Assembly (NCBI GenBank): GCA_934248055.1
Contig: CAKQKI010000007.1
Coordinates: 1 to 64,000 of the forward strand
Direction: 5' to 3'
DNA: 64,000 nucleotides
DNA from: an uncultured Clostridia bacterium
GTDB taxonomy: Bacteria > Bacillota > Clostridia > Christensenellales > Borkfalkiaceae
Shown here: piece by piece, positions 1-6,769 of the stretch
How the letters are laid out: each line of letters begins with the position of its first letter
How positions within the stretch are numbered: the stretch's first letter is position 1
The notes under the pieces: model-generated
Database searches by the model: none
What the model saw: only the letters and a program-made list of their open reading frames with translations
Told to the model about the DNA's origin: nothing
Made by a program: the position numbers and the translations under genes

Positions 1-33
1 CAAGGACGGTAGTACTATACGTACACCGTCCGA

Positions 34-75
34 GAATTTGCAAAAAAGCGCGTAAATTGCGGCGTTTTTGCAAGG
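34..75 (-). repeat. Intergenic palindromic element, copy 1
   Basis: A 42-base imperfect inverted repeat. Its arms are TTGCAAAAA-type and TTTTTTGCAA around a GC-rich centre. Its reverse complement matches 40474-40515 almost base for base, apart from small indels, so this is a dispersed element rather than a single terminator. It could also act as a terminator for a gene left of the window. A second small hairpin (GGACGGT at 4-10 with ACCGTCC at 25-31) precedes it. Confidence 0.5.
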
Positions 76-154
76 TTCGTATTATTCTTGGCTGGCATAA
101 TGGGTGATAACTGTTAAAAATTTGAAAAAATTTAAAATAATGGCGAAAACGCTA

Positions 155-183
155 TTGACAACGGCATTTCGCAACATTATAAT
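155..183 (+). promoter_or_regulatory. Sigma-A promoter of the GNAT gene, leaderless layout
   Basis: Consensus -35 TTGACA at 155-160, 17-base spacer, consensus -10 TATAAT at 178-183. The ATG at 190 lies six bases after the -10 box, so transcription should begin at or next to the start codon. No Shine-Dalgarno site is present. Confidence 0.8.
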
Positions 184-189
184 ATATAT

Positions 190-681
190 ATGTTTATTAA
201 AGTTGACGCGTATTCCGCTAAATACGCAAAGGCGCTCGCAGACATTTATAATTATTACGTTGTAAACACAACGGCTACTTTTGAAGAGAAGCCGTTAAAA
301 CCGAGAGATTTTGCCAAAAGGCTGAAACTCATTTCCGCCAGATATCCCGTTCTCGTTCTCGTTTACGACGACGAACCCGTAGGTTACGCTTATCTTAACG
401 AATTCAATCCGCGCTCTGCATACAGGCATACTGCCGACTTGTCTATTTATATAGACCGTTCATACACTTCTTCGGGTTTTGGCGAGAAACTGCTCGATAA
501 ACTTATAAGAATCGCAAAAGAACGCGGCATAAAGCGCATAGTTTCGGTAATAACCGAAGATAACGAAGCAAGTCTTTGTTTTCATGAAAAACAGGGTTTC
601 AGAAATTGCGGAACGCTCGAAGGCGTAGGCGAAAAATTCGGAAAAACGTTCGGCGTTTCTTACTATCTTAAAACGATTTAA
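190..681 (+). CDS. GNAT N-acetyltransferase, phosphinothricin-acetyltransferase-like
   Basis: 163 residues, the usual size of the PAT/YncA branch of GNAT enzymes, which move an acetyl group from acetyl-CoA to the amine of small molecules. Visible hallmarks are the N-terminal IYNYYVVNTTATFEEKP segment typical of this branch (about residues 19-35), the GYAYLNEF strand (about 66-73), an acetyl-CoA loop region SYTSSGFGEKLL (about 92-103) in place of the usual R-G-x-G-x-G/A, and a C-terminal NEASLCFHEKQGF helix-strand. The true substrate cannot be read from sequence. It is monocistronic, behind a consensus promoter whose -10 box ends six bases before the ATG, so the mRNA is probably leaderless. 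Confident as a GNAT enzyme, not as a resistance gene. Confidence 0.85.
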   Translation: MFIKVDAYSAKYAKALADIYNYYVVNTTATFEEKPLKPRDFAKRLKLISARYPVLVLVYDDEPVGYAYLNEFNPRSAYRHTADLSIYIDRSYTSSGFGEKLLDKLIRIAKERGIKRIVSVITEDNEASLCFHEKQGFRNCGTLEGVGEKFGKTFGVSYYLKTI

Positions 682-731
682 CAGCCGATTTTTACGGCGA
701 TTTTTTTAAATTAAATTCATAAAGGACTAAT

Positions 732-1163
732 ATGCTTAAAGGAATATCAAAAATTGTAAGCCCTGAACTTATAAAAACGCTTTGCGAAATGGGGCATGGC
801 GACGAAATAGTGATTGCGGACGGAAATTTTCCGAGCGCTAATTACGGAAAAAGAGTAATCCGCGCGGACGGGATAAGCGGAGCGGCAATGCTCGAAGCGG
901 TGTTATCGCTTATACCGCTCGACTCGTATTCCGACCCCAACATGATTTTAATGGAACTTATGGATTGCGATAAGGGAAAAATAAATCCCGTAATATGGGA
1001 AAAGTATAAAAAAATCGCGGAAAAAGCGGACGAAAACGTGAAAATCGGTAATACCGAAAGATTTGCGTTTTACGAACGCGCCAAAAACGCGTACGCGGTG
1101 ATCGCAACGGGTGAAGAAGCGGTTTACGCAAATATAATTCTGAAAAAAGGCGTAATTAAATAA
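732..1163 (+). CDS. fucU: L-fucose mutarotase (RbsD/FucU family)
   Basis: 143 residues, matching the RbsD/FucU family, which interconverts the alpha and beta anomers of fucose and related sugars so that the isomerase gets its substrate. The family signature GHGDEIVIADGNFPS is at about residues 22-36 and contains the catalytic His. The internal MELMDCDKG and C-terminal YAVIATGE segments also fit FucU. The start is set by an AAAGGAC Shine-Dalgarno site ending about six bases upstream. It lies 42 bases before fucI, so the two are almost certainly cotranscribed and act in sequence in the cytoplasm. Fuculose kinase and aldolase are not in this window. Confidence 0.88.
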   Translation: MLKGISKIVSPELIKTLCEMGHGDEIVIADGNFPSANYGKRVIRADGISGAAMLEAVLSLIPLDSYSDPNMILMELMDCDKGKINPVIWEKYKKIAEKADENVKIGNTERFAFYERAKNAYAVIATGEEAVYANIILKKGVIK

Positions 1164-1205
1164 AACGCCCGTATTTATTATAAAGCGACATAAGGAGAAA
1201 GAGAA

Positions 1206-3008
1206 ATGGCAAAATCAAGGCTTATAGGCGATTATCCCGTTATCGGAATAAGACCGACTATCGACGGCAGGCGCGGCAAGATAAAAGTTCGCGAAAGTCT
1301 GGAAGATCAGACTATGAACATGGCTAAATCCGCAGCGAAACTCATCGAAGAAAACGTGTTTTATTCGAGCGGCGAACACGTTAAAGTAATAATTGCAGAC
1401 ACTACTATCGGCAGAGTTGCCGAAGCGGCGGCTTGCGCGGATAAATTCAGAAAAGCGGGGGTAGACGTTACGCTTACGGTTACTCCGTGCTGGTGTTACG
1501 GCGCGGAAACCATGGATATGGATCCGATGACGATAAAGGCGGTTTGGGGCTTTAACGGCACTGAACGTCCGGGTGCGGTTTATCTCGCGTCGGTTTTAGC
1601 AACTCACGCACAGAAAGGCTTGCCCGCGTTCGGAATTTACGGTCACGAAGTTCAGGAAGCCGACGATACGTCTATTCCTTGCGACGTAAAGGAAAAGATT
1701 TTGCGTTTTGCGCGCGCGGCGGTTGCGGTAGCGACAATGCGCGGTAAATCTTACTTGCAGATAGGCTCGGTTACGATGGGTATAGGCGGCTCGATAATAT
1801 CTCCCGAGTTTTTCGAAGAATATCTCGGAATGCGCGTAGAAAGCGTTGACGAAGTGGAAATTATCCGCAGAATGACCGAAGGTATTTACGACAGAGCGGA
1901 ATATAAAAAGGCGCTTGCCTGGGTTAAAGAAAAATGCAGACCCGATTTCGACAAGAACCCCGCCGAAATGCAAAAAACGCCCGCTCAGAAAGAAAAAGAC
2001 TGGGAATTCACGGCAAAAATGGCGTGTATTATAAAAGATTTGTTCAACGGCAACAAGCGTCTTCCTAAGGGCAGAGAAGAAGAAATGGTCGGTCACAACG
2101 CGATTGTCGGCGGCTTCCAGGGGCAACGGCAATGGACGGACTTCTACCCGAACTGCGATTTCCCCGAAAGTATTCTTAACTCTTCGTTCGACTGGAACGG
2201 CGCGAGAGAGCCGTATATATTAGGCACGGAAAACGACACCTTAAACGCAACGAGTATGTTGTTTATGAAACTTCTGACGGGCAGAGCGCAGATGTTTGCA
2301 GACGTCCGTACCTACTGGTCGGGCGAAGCGGTGAAACGCGTAACGGGTTACGAAATCGAAGGTAAGGCAAAAGAAGCGGACGGCTTTATTCACCTTATCA
2401 ATTCGGGCGCGTGCTGCGTCGACGCCTGCGGCGAAGTCAAGGACGAAAACGGCAACGCTACCATGAAAAAATGGTGGGAAGTTACCGATAAAGACATAGA
2501 TACCATGATGAACGCTACTACCTGGCCGTATGCGGATTTAGGTTATTTCCGCGGCGGCGGTTATTCGAGCCGTTTCGTTACGCGCGCCGAAATGCCCGCA
2601 ACTATGATAAGGCTTAACCTTATAAAAGGCTTAGGACCCGTTCTTCAAATCGTCGAAGGCTGGACTGTTAAACTTCCCGACGAAGTTACCGATAAACTCT
2701 GGAAGAGAACGGACTATACCTGGCCTTGCACCTGGTTTACTCCGAGAGTAACGGGCAAAGGCGCGTTCGTGAGCGCATACGACGTTATGAATAACTGGGG
2801 CGCGAACCACGGCGCGATTTCTTACGGGCATATAGGAGCGGATCTGATTACAATGTGTTCCATGCTGCGTATTCCCGTATGCATGCACAACGTAGACGAG
2901 AAAGATATTTATCGTCCCGCGGCGTGGAATGCGTTCGGAATGGATAAAGAAGGTCAGGACTACCGCGCGTGCGCGGCTTACGGACCTATGTATAAAAATA
3001 TCAAGTAA
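1206..3008 (+). CDS. fucI: L-fucose isomerase
   Basis: 600 residues, close to the roughly 590 of characterised FucI. It converts L-fucose (or D-arabinose) to the ketose using Mn2+. The N-terminal IGDYPVIGIRPTIDGR segment is typical of the family. The catalytic region lies at about residues 335-380, around ILGTENDTLNATSMLF and GRAQMFADVRTYWS, which holds the acidic metal ligands. The AAGGAG Shine-Dalgarno site is well placed before the ATG. Its partner fucU lies directly upstream. The long open frame on the opposite strand has no support. An arabinose isomerase role is possible, but the FucU neighbour favours fucose. Confidence 0.92.
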   Translation: MAKSRLIGDYPVIGIRPTIDGRRGKIKVRESLEDQTMNMAKSAAKLIEENVFYSSGEHVKVIIADTTIGRVAEAAACADKFRKAGVDVTLTVTPCWCYGAETMDMDPMTIKAVWGFNGTERPGAVYLASVLATHAQKGLPAFGIYGHEVQEADDTSIPCDVKEKILRFARAAVAVATMRGKSYLQIGSVTMGIGGSIISPEFFEEYLGMRVESVDEVEIIRRMTEGIYDRAEYKKALAWVKEKCRPDFDKNPAEMQKTPAQKEKDWEFTAKMACIIKDLFNGNKRLPKGREEEMVGHNAIVGGFQGQRQWTDFYPNCDFPESILNSSFDWNGAREPYILGTENDTLNATSMLFMKLLTGRAQMFADVRTYWSGEAVKRVTGYEIEGKAKEADGFIHLINSGACCVDACGEVKDENGNATMKKWWEVTDKDIDTMMNATTWPYADLGYFRGGGYSSRFVTRAEMPATMIRLNLIKGLGPVLQIVEGWTVKLPDEVTDKLWKRTDYTWPCTWFTPRVTGKGAFVSAYDVMNNWGANHGAISYGHIGADLITMCSMLRIPVCMHNVDEKDIYRPAAWNAFGMDKEGQDYRACAAYGPMYKNIK

Positions 3009-3038
3009 AAACCGCGTATTTTTTTAAATAGCAACCGC

Positions 3039-3066
3039 GGGCAATCGCGCGCAAACACGATTGCCC
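3039..3066 (+). other. Hairpin downstream of fucI
   Basis: Perfect 9-bp inverted repeat GGGCAATCG / CGATTGCCC with a 10-base loop, 30 bases after the fucI stop. No U-tract follows, so it reads as an mRNA 3' stabiliser or weak attenuator rather than a classical terminator. Confidence 0.5.
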
Positions 3067-3101
3067 GTTACCGTAAATATTTTTCGGCGTAAACGGCGCG
3101 G

Positions 3102-3155
3102 TTAGCCGCAAGCGACTTGTTCCGGCGATTTTAAGCGCAGTCAATTGCGGATAAA
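3102..3155 (+). repeat. Intergenic inverted-repeat element (TTGCGGATAA family), copy 1
   Basis: Arms TTAGCCGCAAGCGACT (3102-3117) and AGTCAATTGCGGATAA (3140-3155) pair at 13 of 16 positions and run straight into the Shine-Dalgarno site of the next gene. Related 3' arms occur at 7660-7677 and 46525-46539. Confidence 0.5.
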
Positions 3156-3164
3156 GGAGTAAAT

Positions 3165-3758
3165 ATGATAGATACTTTTCTTGTCGGAAAAAACGCAAGT
3201 CAAAAAACAAAAATTACCGTAAAAAGTCTGCTTTTTGTCGGTTTTGCGATTCTGGCTGTATTGCTTCCGCAAATAGCGCATATCGCTATCGGCGGCGATT
3301 CCGGCGTCAGATTTCTTCCTATGTATTTTCCCGTGCTTTTAGGCGGAATGATATTAGGTTTTAAAACGGGTGTTTTTCTCGGCATTGCGTCGCCAGTTCT
3401 GAGTTTTTTGATAACTTCGGCATTCGGAAACCCCATGCCCGCGCTCGTAAGGCTACCGTATATGATAGCCGAACTCACCGTGTACGCAGCCGTTTCGGGG
3501 GCTTTTTCAAAACTCGTGGCAAAACGCGGTCTGTGGGCGTTTCCCGCAGTTTTAGCGGCTGAAATTTCGGGCAGAAGTTTATTTTTGCTTTCGGCGTTTA
3601 TATTCGAAAAGATTTCGCCCATATCGTTTTCGCTTGCTTTTTCTCAGGTTTTAACGGGAATTAACGGAATTATCGTGCAGACGATTACCGTTCCTTTGAT
3701 AGTAATTGCTTTAAGGGAAATTTTGCTTAGCCGTAATAACGGGAATGAAAATGACTGA
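3165..3758 (+). CDS. Membrane protein, probable ECF-transporter S component
   Basis: 197 residues with about five or six hydrophobic helices (roughly 25-45, 52-75, 78-95, 108-122, 130-155, 165-190). Size, helix count and the small-residue-rich PVLLGGMILGFKTGVFLGI segment fit the substrate-binding S subunits of energy-coupling-factor transporters, which pair with a shared EcfAAT module encoded elsewhere. It is preceded by AAAGGAG. It follows fucI by 156 bases and overlaps the next gene by 14 bases. The substrate is unknown. The fucose genes upstream do not prove a sugar, because most known S components carry vitamins or metals. Confidence 0.6.
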   Translation: MIDTFLVGKNASQKTKITVKSLLFVGFAILAVLLPQIAHIAIGGDSGVRFLPMYFPVLLGGMILGFKTGVFLGIASPVLSFLITSAFGNPMPALVRLPYMIAELTVYAAVSGAFSKLVAKRGLWAFPAVLAAEISGRSLFLLSAFIFEKISPISFSLAFSQVLTGINGIIVQTITVPLIVIALREILLSRNNGNEND

Positions 3759-4179
3759 TCTTAACGTCGCCGTTTCCGCGCTGAAAGGACATTCGCTCGC
3801 GCTTTGCAAAGAAGGAAAAGTAATAACGAGCGATAAACGCGGCGTTTTGCCGTGGTTGAATTTTCTTGAAGAAAACGTAAATCTGAACGGTTATTCGGTT
3901 GCGGACGCAGTCGTCGGAAAAGCGGCTGCAATGCTTATGGTAAAAGCGGGAGTTATAGCGGTGCATGCGGTCGTTATTTCTGAAAAAGGAAAGGCTTTTC
4001 TTGAGAAAAACGGCATTAAACCCGAATATAAAACTCTTGTTCCCGCGATAATCAACAGAGATAAAAGCGGGTTTTGTCCTATGGAAACGGCGGTTGAAAA
4101 CGTCAGCGATGCAGAAGAAGGCGCGCTTATAATTAAAAAAAAGTTGCAAGAAATTCGCAACCCCGTAAAATTTAATTGA
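3745..4179 (+). CDS. DUF1893 (TM1506-like) protein
   Basis: 144 residues, matching the DUF1893 family. Its structural representative TM1506 has a cytidine-deaminase-like fold but no proven activity. Recognisable parts are LNVAVSALKGHSLALCKEGK at the N-terminus, GYSVADAVVGKAAAMLMVKAG (about 50-70), which resembles the helix that carries zinc ligands in true deaminases, and the C-terminal CPMETAVENVSDAEEG. There is no clear HAE...PCxxC zinc set, so it is probably not an active deaminase. It starts inside the 3' end of the upstream membrane protein gene, which suggests translational coupling. Start may be 3745 or the ATG at 3751. Function unknown. Confidence 0.75.
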   Translation: MKMTDLNVAVSALKGHSLALCKEGKVITSDKRGVLPWLNFLEENVNLNGYSVADAVVGKAAAMLMVKAGVIAVHAVVISEKGKAFLEKNGIKPEYKTLVPAIINRDKSGFCPMETAVENVSDAEEGALIIKKKLQEIRNPVKFN

Positions 4180-4204
4180 CAATTTTCAGTTTAAGTGTTA
4201 TTAT
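4176..4204 (+). promoter_or_regulatory. Promoter of tRNA-Leu
   Basis: -35 TTGACA at 4176-4181, which overlaps the stop codon of the upstream gene, a 17-base spacer, and -10 TATTAT at 4199-4204. This places the transcript start about 28 bases before the tRNA. Confidence 0.75.
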
Positions 4205-4238
4205 ATCACAGTCGGATGAAAATTCGGCGGTGCTGTTC

Positions 4239-4325
4239 GCCGCTGTGGCGGAACAGGCAGACGCAAGGGACTTAAAATCCCTCGGTGTAACAACCGTATC
4301 GGTTCAAATCCGATCAGCGGCACCA
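4239..4325 (+). tRNA. tRNA-Leu (anticodon UAA)
   Basis: An 87-base class II tRNA with encoded CCA. The acceptor arms GCCGCTG and CAGCGGC pair fully. The anticodon arm AGGGA-CTTAAAA-TCCCT carries UAA (4273-4275). There is a long variable arm and a GGTTCAAATCC T-arm. It decodes UUA and UUG leucine codons. Confidence 0.97.
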
Positions 4326-4329
4326 AATG

Positions 4330-4358
4330 AAAAAAGACGGGTTAACCCCGTCTTTTTT
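4330..4358 (+). terminator. Rho-independent terminator after tRNA-Leu
   Basis: AAAAAAGACGGG and CCCGTCTTTTTT arms around a TTAAC loop, with a U-run, four bases after the tRNA CCA. The following 185 bases to 4543 hold nothing I can identify. Confidence 0.9.
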
Positions 4359-4543
4359 GTGCTGAAGGAGATCTCTTCCGTCGGCAGAGCCGACACTTTT
4401 TCCGAAATTGAAGGCTGAGAGAATGCATAAACAGCAAGCCCTTTCCCCAAAAGGAAAGTTGAAAACAAATGATGACGGGCAAGAATAATACAAATCTTAC
4501 CCGGCATAAAGCGCAACAAGCATTATTTTTTAACGGGAGAATG

Positions 4544-4999
4544 TTATTCCCATAAGTCGGCTCCGGCGGTATCGACGTTTTTCTTGTTTTCTAAACCATT
4601 CTTAAAATCGTTAAGTGCGATTTGTCTGTCTATTTCAATAATCTTATCATTACACGCCTGTTTAAGCAGTTGAGTATTTTTTTTAGCAAGCGTGTAAATC
4701 AGCCACGCACATGCAACCGGTACCGCGCATAACAGCGCAATGCCCAGATTAGGCAGTAACGGTTTTAAAGACCCCGTGTATATATAAGTCAGAAGAACTC
4801 TTCCCGCGCAAATTCCTATGCCTGCGCCGAACAAATAACTTACACCGATATATAGTGTCTTTTTCAGACCCACTTTTTTTGACTTGCTTGCGTAATTTGC
4901 TCTATTCATCAATTCGAATTTGTAATTTATAGGTTTTTCGTTCGTCATTCCCGATAAATTTTTATTTTTAATTTCATCTAATTCTTGTTTGGTTTTCAT
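4544..4999 (-). CDS. Two-helix membrane protein, function unknown
   Basis: 151 residues. The charged N-terminal 45 residues are followed by two transmembrane helices (about 49-71 and 82-104) and a basic then acidic C-terminal tail of about 45 residues. The layout suggests a small inner-membrane protein with both tails in the cytoplasm. I do not recognise the family. The start has a very strong AAGGGGG Shine-Dalgarno site nine bases away. Transcription comes from a promoter with perfect -35 and -10 boxes and an embedded inverted repeat at 5121-5149, giving a leader of about 115 bases. It lies downstream of a 59-residue small protein gene on the same strand. The strong, operator-bearing promoter hints at inducible expression. 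Confidence 0.75.
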   Translation of the reverse strand: MKTKQELDEIKNKNLSGMTNEKPINYKFELMNRANYASKSKKVGLKKTLYIGVSYLFGAGIGICAGRVLLTYIYTGSLKPLLPNLGIALLCAVPVACAWLIYTLAKKNTQLLKQACNDKIIEIDRQIALNDFKNGLENKKNVDTAGADLWE

Positions 5000-5120
5000 A
5001 AATAAATCCCCCTTATTAGTTGTTTAGCGTGTAACAGCATATAAAGTATACGTCAAAATTGTAGTTTACGCACGGCTTAATTCTTCTTGCATAAATAAAC
5101 GAGCATACTTATTATTTAGA

Positions 5121-5149
5121 ATTATATATGAGTATTCTCATTTTGTCAA
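5121..5149 (-). promoter_or_regulatory. Perfect-consensus promoter with operator-like repeat
   Basis: Read on the minus strand: TTGACA (5149-5144), 17-base spacer, TATAAT (5126-5121). The spacer contains ATGAGAATACTCAT, a 5-bp inverted repeat. A further CTCAT half-site overlaps the upstream edge of the -35 box. The arrangement looks like a repressor-controlled strong promoter for the gene ending at 4544. Confidence 0.8.
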
Positions 5150-5202
5150 TGAGTTTTTACATATTTTGGCATGCTTCGGAATTACGGCGTTTTAATAATG
5201 CG

Positions 5203-5382
5203 TTATTTTTGCCCGACGTAAATTTCGGAAAACAATTCTTTTTCTATTTCGGTTGCAAAGTCGGGCGAAACGCGCAAAAACACTTCGCTCGCGGGAATAT
5301 AAATCTTTTTTTCTTTTTCTTCTGCCTTCTTAACGTTTTCGGGGTAAAAGCACCAGAGCGCCAACTTTTTAAAAATACTCAT
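5203..5382 (-). CDS. Small hypothetical protein (59 residues)
   Basis: An open frame of 59 codons starting MSIFKKLALWCFYPENVKK and ending YVGQK. It is preceded by a good AAGGAAAG Shine-Dalgarno site four bases before the ATG. The composition is balanced, with a basic N-terminus, a Lys/Glu-rich middle (about 18-26) and a mixed C-terminal half, which looks like real coding sequence. The open frame on the opposite strand, rich in Phe runs, is its shadow. No family recognised. It sits between the ATP-grasp gene and the two-helix membrane protein gene on the same strand, but the latter has its own strong promoter. Confidence 0.65.
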   Translation of the reverse strand: MSIFKKLALWCFYPENVKKAEEKEKKIYIPASEVFLRVSPDFATEIEKELFSEIYVGQK

Positions 5383-5479
5383 ATTTCTTTCCTTATCGGT
5401 TTATTGTAATCCTATTATATGAAAGATAATATGACGTATGCTTGTCATAATTTAAAATAAAATAAATAAATTTGTCGGA

Positions 5480-6364
5480 TTATTTATAAATTTTATCGTA
5501 AATATGCTTTGCGTAAGCGCCCGCAACGTTTATTCCCGTTATCGTTTCCACGCCTTTGAAAAAGGCGTTTGAATTTACTTCGCAGACCACGGGTTCGCCG
5601 TCAAAGCCTTTTAAAAAGTCTATTCCGCAATAATCTAACTTTAAAATCGTTGCCGTTTTTTCCGCCGCGGCTTTCATTTCGGAAGAAATTTCGGTTTTAA
5701 AGCCTTTGCCGCCGAGCGAAATGTTTGAGCGGAAATCCGTTTCCGATTTTCTTTTCATTGCCGCAATAACCTTGCCGCCAACGACGATCACGCGTGTGTC
5801 TTCTCCGGCGGAAGAAGAAACGAATTCTTCAAAAATATGCGGGAAAGGTTTAACTTTTTCTGCTAAACTAATAAGTTCTTCGCGATTATCCGCCTTATAG
5901 ACGCCTTTTCCGAGAGAGCCGAAACTTTCCTTTACCACGACGGGATAGCCGAGTTTGTTTTCGATTTTTTCAATCGTTTTTATAGAAATGGGAGAATTGC
6001 GGTTGTAGCATAAAAGCCCGGGCAGGGTTTTTATAAGATTTATTCCCGAACCCGAAAGGGCGATATAAGTAAGCATTTTATCGTCGCACGTTTCAATTGC
6101 CTTTGCGGAATTGAAAAGGGGCAGTCCCGTTTTTTCGAGCATGTTTGAAAGATACTTGTCTTTATCGAGAAAAATGCAGAAATCGTATCCTGAAATTTCC
6201 GACGTTACGCGGGAATTGTCTATATGCAGCGGAAATTCCGCTCCCGTTTTTACGGTTATGAAAACGTCAAAGCGCGCAAATTCTTCGGTAAGTCTTTTTA
6301 CCTGATTTTCTATCGACGGATTATTAAGATACGCGTTTACTATTATAAGACCCTGCTTCAACAT
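5480..6364 (-). CDS. ATP-grasp ligase, RimK-like alpha-L-glutamate ligase family
   Basis: 294 residues from the chosen start (MLKQGLIIVNAYL). ATP-grasp marks are the ATP-binding strand YPVVVKESFGSLGKGVYKA (about 150-168), the adenine hinge FEEFV, the metal-binding CGIDFLKGF...VCEVNSNAFF segment (about 245-270) and a preceding pre-ATP-grasp fold. Family members add glutamate or similar amino acids to protein tails, cofactors or peptides. The acceptor here is unknown. A further 17 in-frame codons lie upstream, but they would span the promoter. The promoter at 6374-6402 ends nine bases before this ATG and there is no Shine-Dalgarno site, so translation is probably leaderless. Confidence 0.85.
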   Translation of the reverse strand: MLKQGLIIVNAYLNNPSIENQVKRLTEEFARFDVFITVKTGAEFPLHIDNSRVTSEISGYDFCIFLDKDKYLSNMLEKTGLPLFNSAKAIETCDDKMLTYIALSGSGINLIKTLPGLLCYNRNSPISIKTIEKIENKLGYPVVVKESFGSLGKGVYKADNREELISLAEKVKPFPHIFEEFVSSSAGEDTRVIVVGGKVIAAMKRKSETDFRSNISLGGKGFKTEISSEMKAAAEKTATILKLDYCGIDFLKGFDGEPVVCEVNSNAFFKGVETITGINVAGAYAKHIYDKIYK

Positions 6365-6373
6365 TTCTAATAT

Positions 6374-6402
6374 ATTATATCCGCAAAACCCGATAAAGTC
6401 AA
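6374..6402 (-). promoter_or_regulatory. Promoter of the ATP-grasp gene, leaderless layout
   Basis: Minus strand: -35 TTGACT (6402-6397), 17-base spacer, -10 TATAAT (6379-6374). Nine bases separate the -10 box from the ATG at 6364. It is divergent from the lysine-riboswitch promoter. Confidence 0.75.
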
Positions 6403-6475
6403 TCGCGCGCGGCAACGAAAAAACGTCCGCCGCAAAAATTTTTTTAATTTTTTTTAAAAAACAGCCGAAAAACGT

Positions 6476-6504
6476 TTGACAATATCAAAAAAGTATTGTA
6501 TAGT
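6476..6504 (+). promoter_or_regulatory. Promoter of the riboswitch-controlled ABC operon
   Basis: -35 TTGACA (6476-6481), 17-base spacer, -10 TATAGT (6499-6504). The predicted start, about 6511, is just before the riboswitch. Confidence 0.8.
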
Positions 6505-6518
6505 TGATGACAAATCAG

Positions 6519-6678
6519 GAATAGAGGCGCAGTCTTTATGACAAACCGTAACAGAGGCTCTGGTTACGGCGGGAAAGGAAAGATTGCCGAAGAAAGTACG
6601 CTTCCTCAAAGTTTGCTTATCTGGGCGCAAGGGTAATACCTTTGCGACTGTCGCGGAGAAATCCGCGTTGCGCTATTG
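6519..6678 (+). promoter_or_regulatory. Lysine riboswitch (L box)
   Basis: The leader carries the conserved L-box blocks in order: AATAGAGGCGC (6520-6530), GGGAAAGGAAAGATTGCCGAAG (about 6571-6592), CTGGGCG (about 6630) and GCGACTGTCGCGG (about 6646-6658). The closing strand is GCGCTATT (6670-6677), which pairs with the 5' AATAG to make P1. An intrinsic terminator follows 30 bases later. Binding of lysine should favour termination and shut off the downstream importer. The AGUA-like loop-E part is weak, but the other blocks and spacing fit well. Confidence 0.82.
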
Positions 6679-6707
6679 AATATTACGACGGTTGCTTTTG
6701 TTTTCGG

Positions 6708-6738
6708 TCACGATATTTAATGGTATCGTGATTTTTTT
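6708..6738 (+). terminator. Riboswitch-linked intrinsic terminator
   Basis: TCACGATA / TATCGTGA 8-bp stem with an 8-base loop followed by seven T, between the L box and the Shine-Dalgarno site of the binding-protein gene. This is the expected expression platform. Confidence 0.88.
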
Positions 6739-6769
6739 ATCCGAAAATTTTTTAAAAGGAGAATATATT

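Noticed and set aside
1596..2132. 178-residue minus-strand frame inside fucI
   Set aside because: Shadow of fucI; no motif and no ribosome site.
3727..4182. 151-residue minus-strand frame opposite the DUF1893 gene
   Set aside because: The plus-strand frame has family motifs and coupling to its neighbour; this is the shadow.
4176..4418. 80-residue plus frame across the tRNA
   Set aside because: Covers tRNA-Leu and its terminator.
5128..5409. 93-residue plus frame with Phe runs
   Set aside because: It is opposite the better-supported 59-residue minus gene. Phe runs come from Lys/Glu codons on the other strand.
6692..6769. Longer N-terminus for the binding protein
   Set aside because: These codons run through the riboswitch terminator; the ATG at 6770 has the ribosome site and signal peptide.
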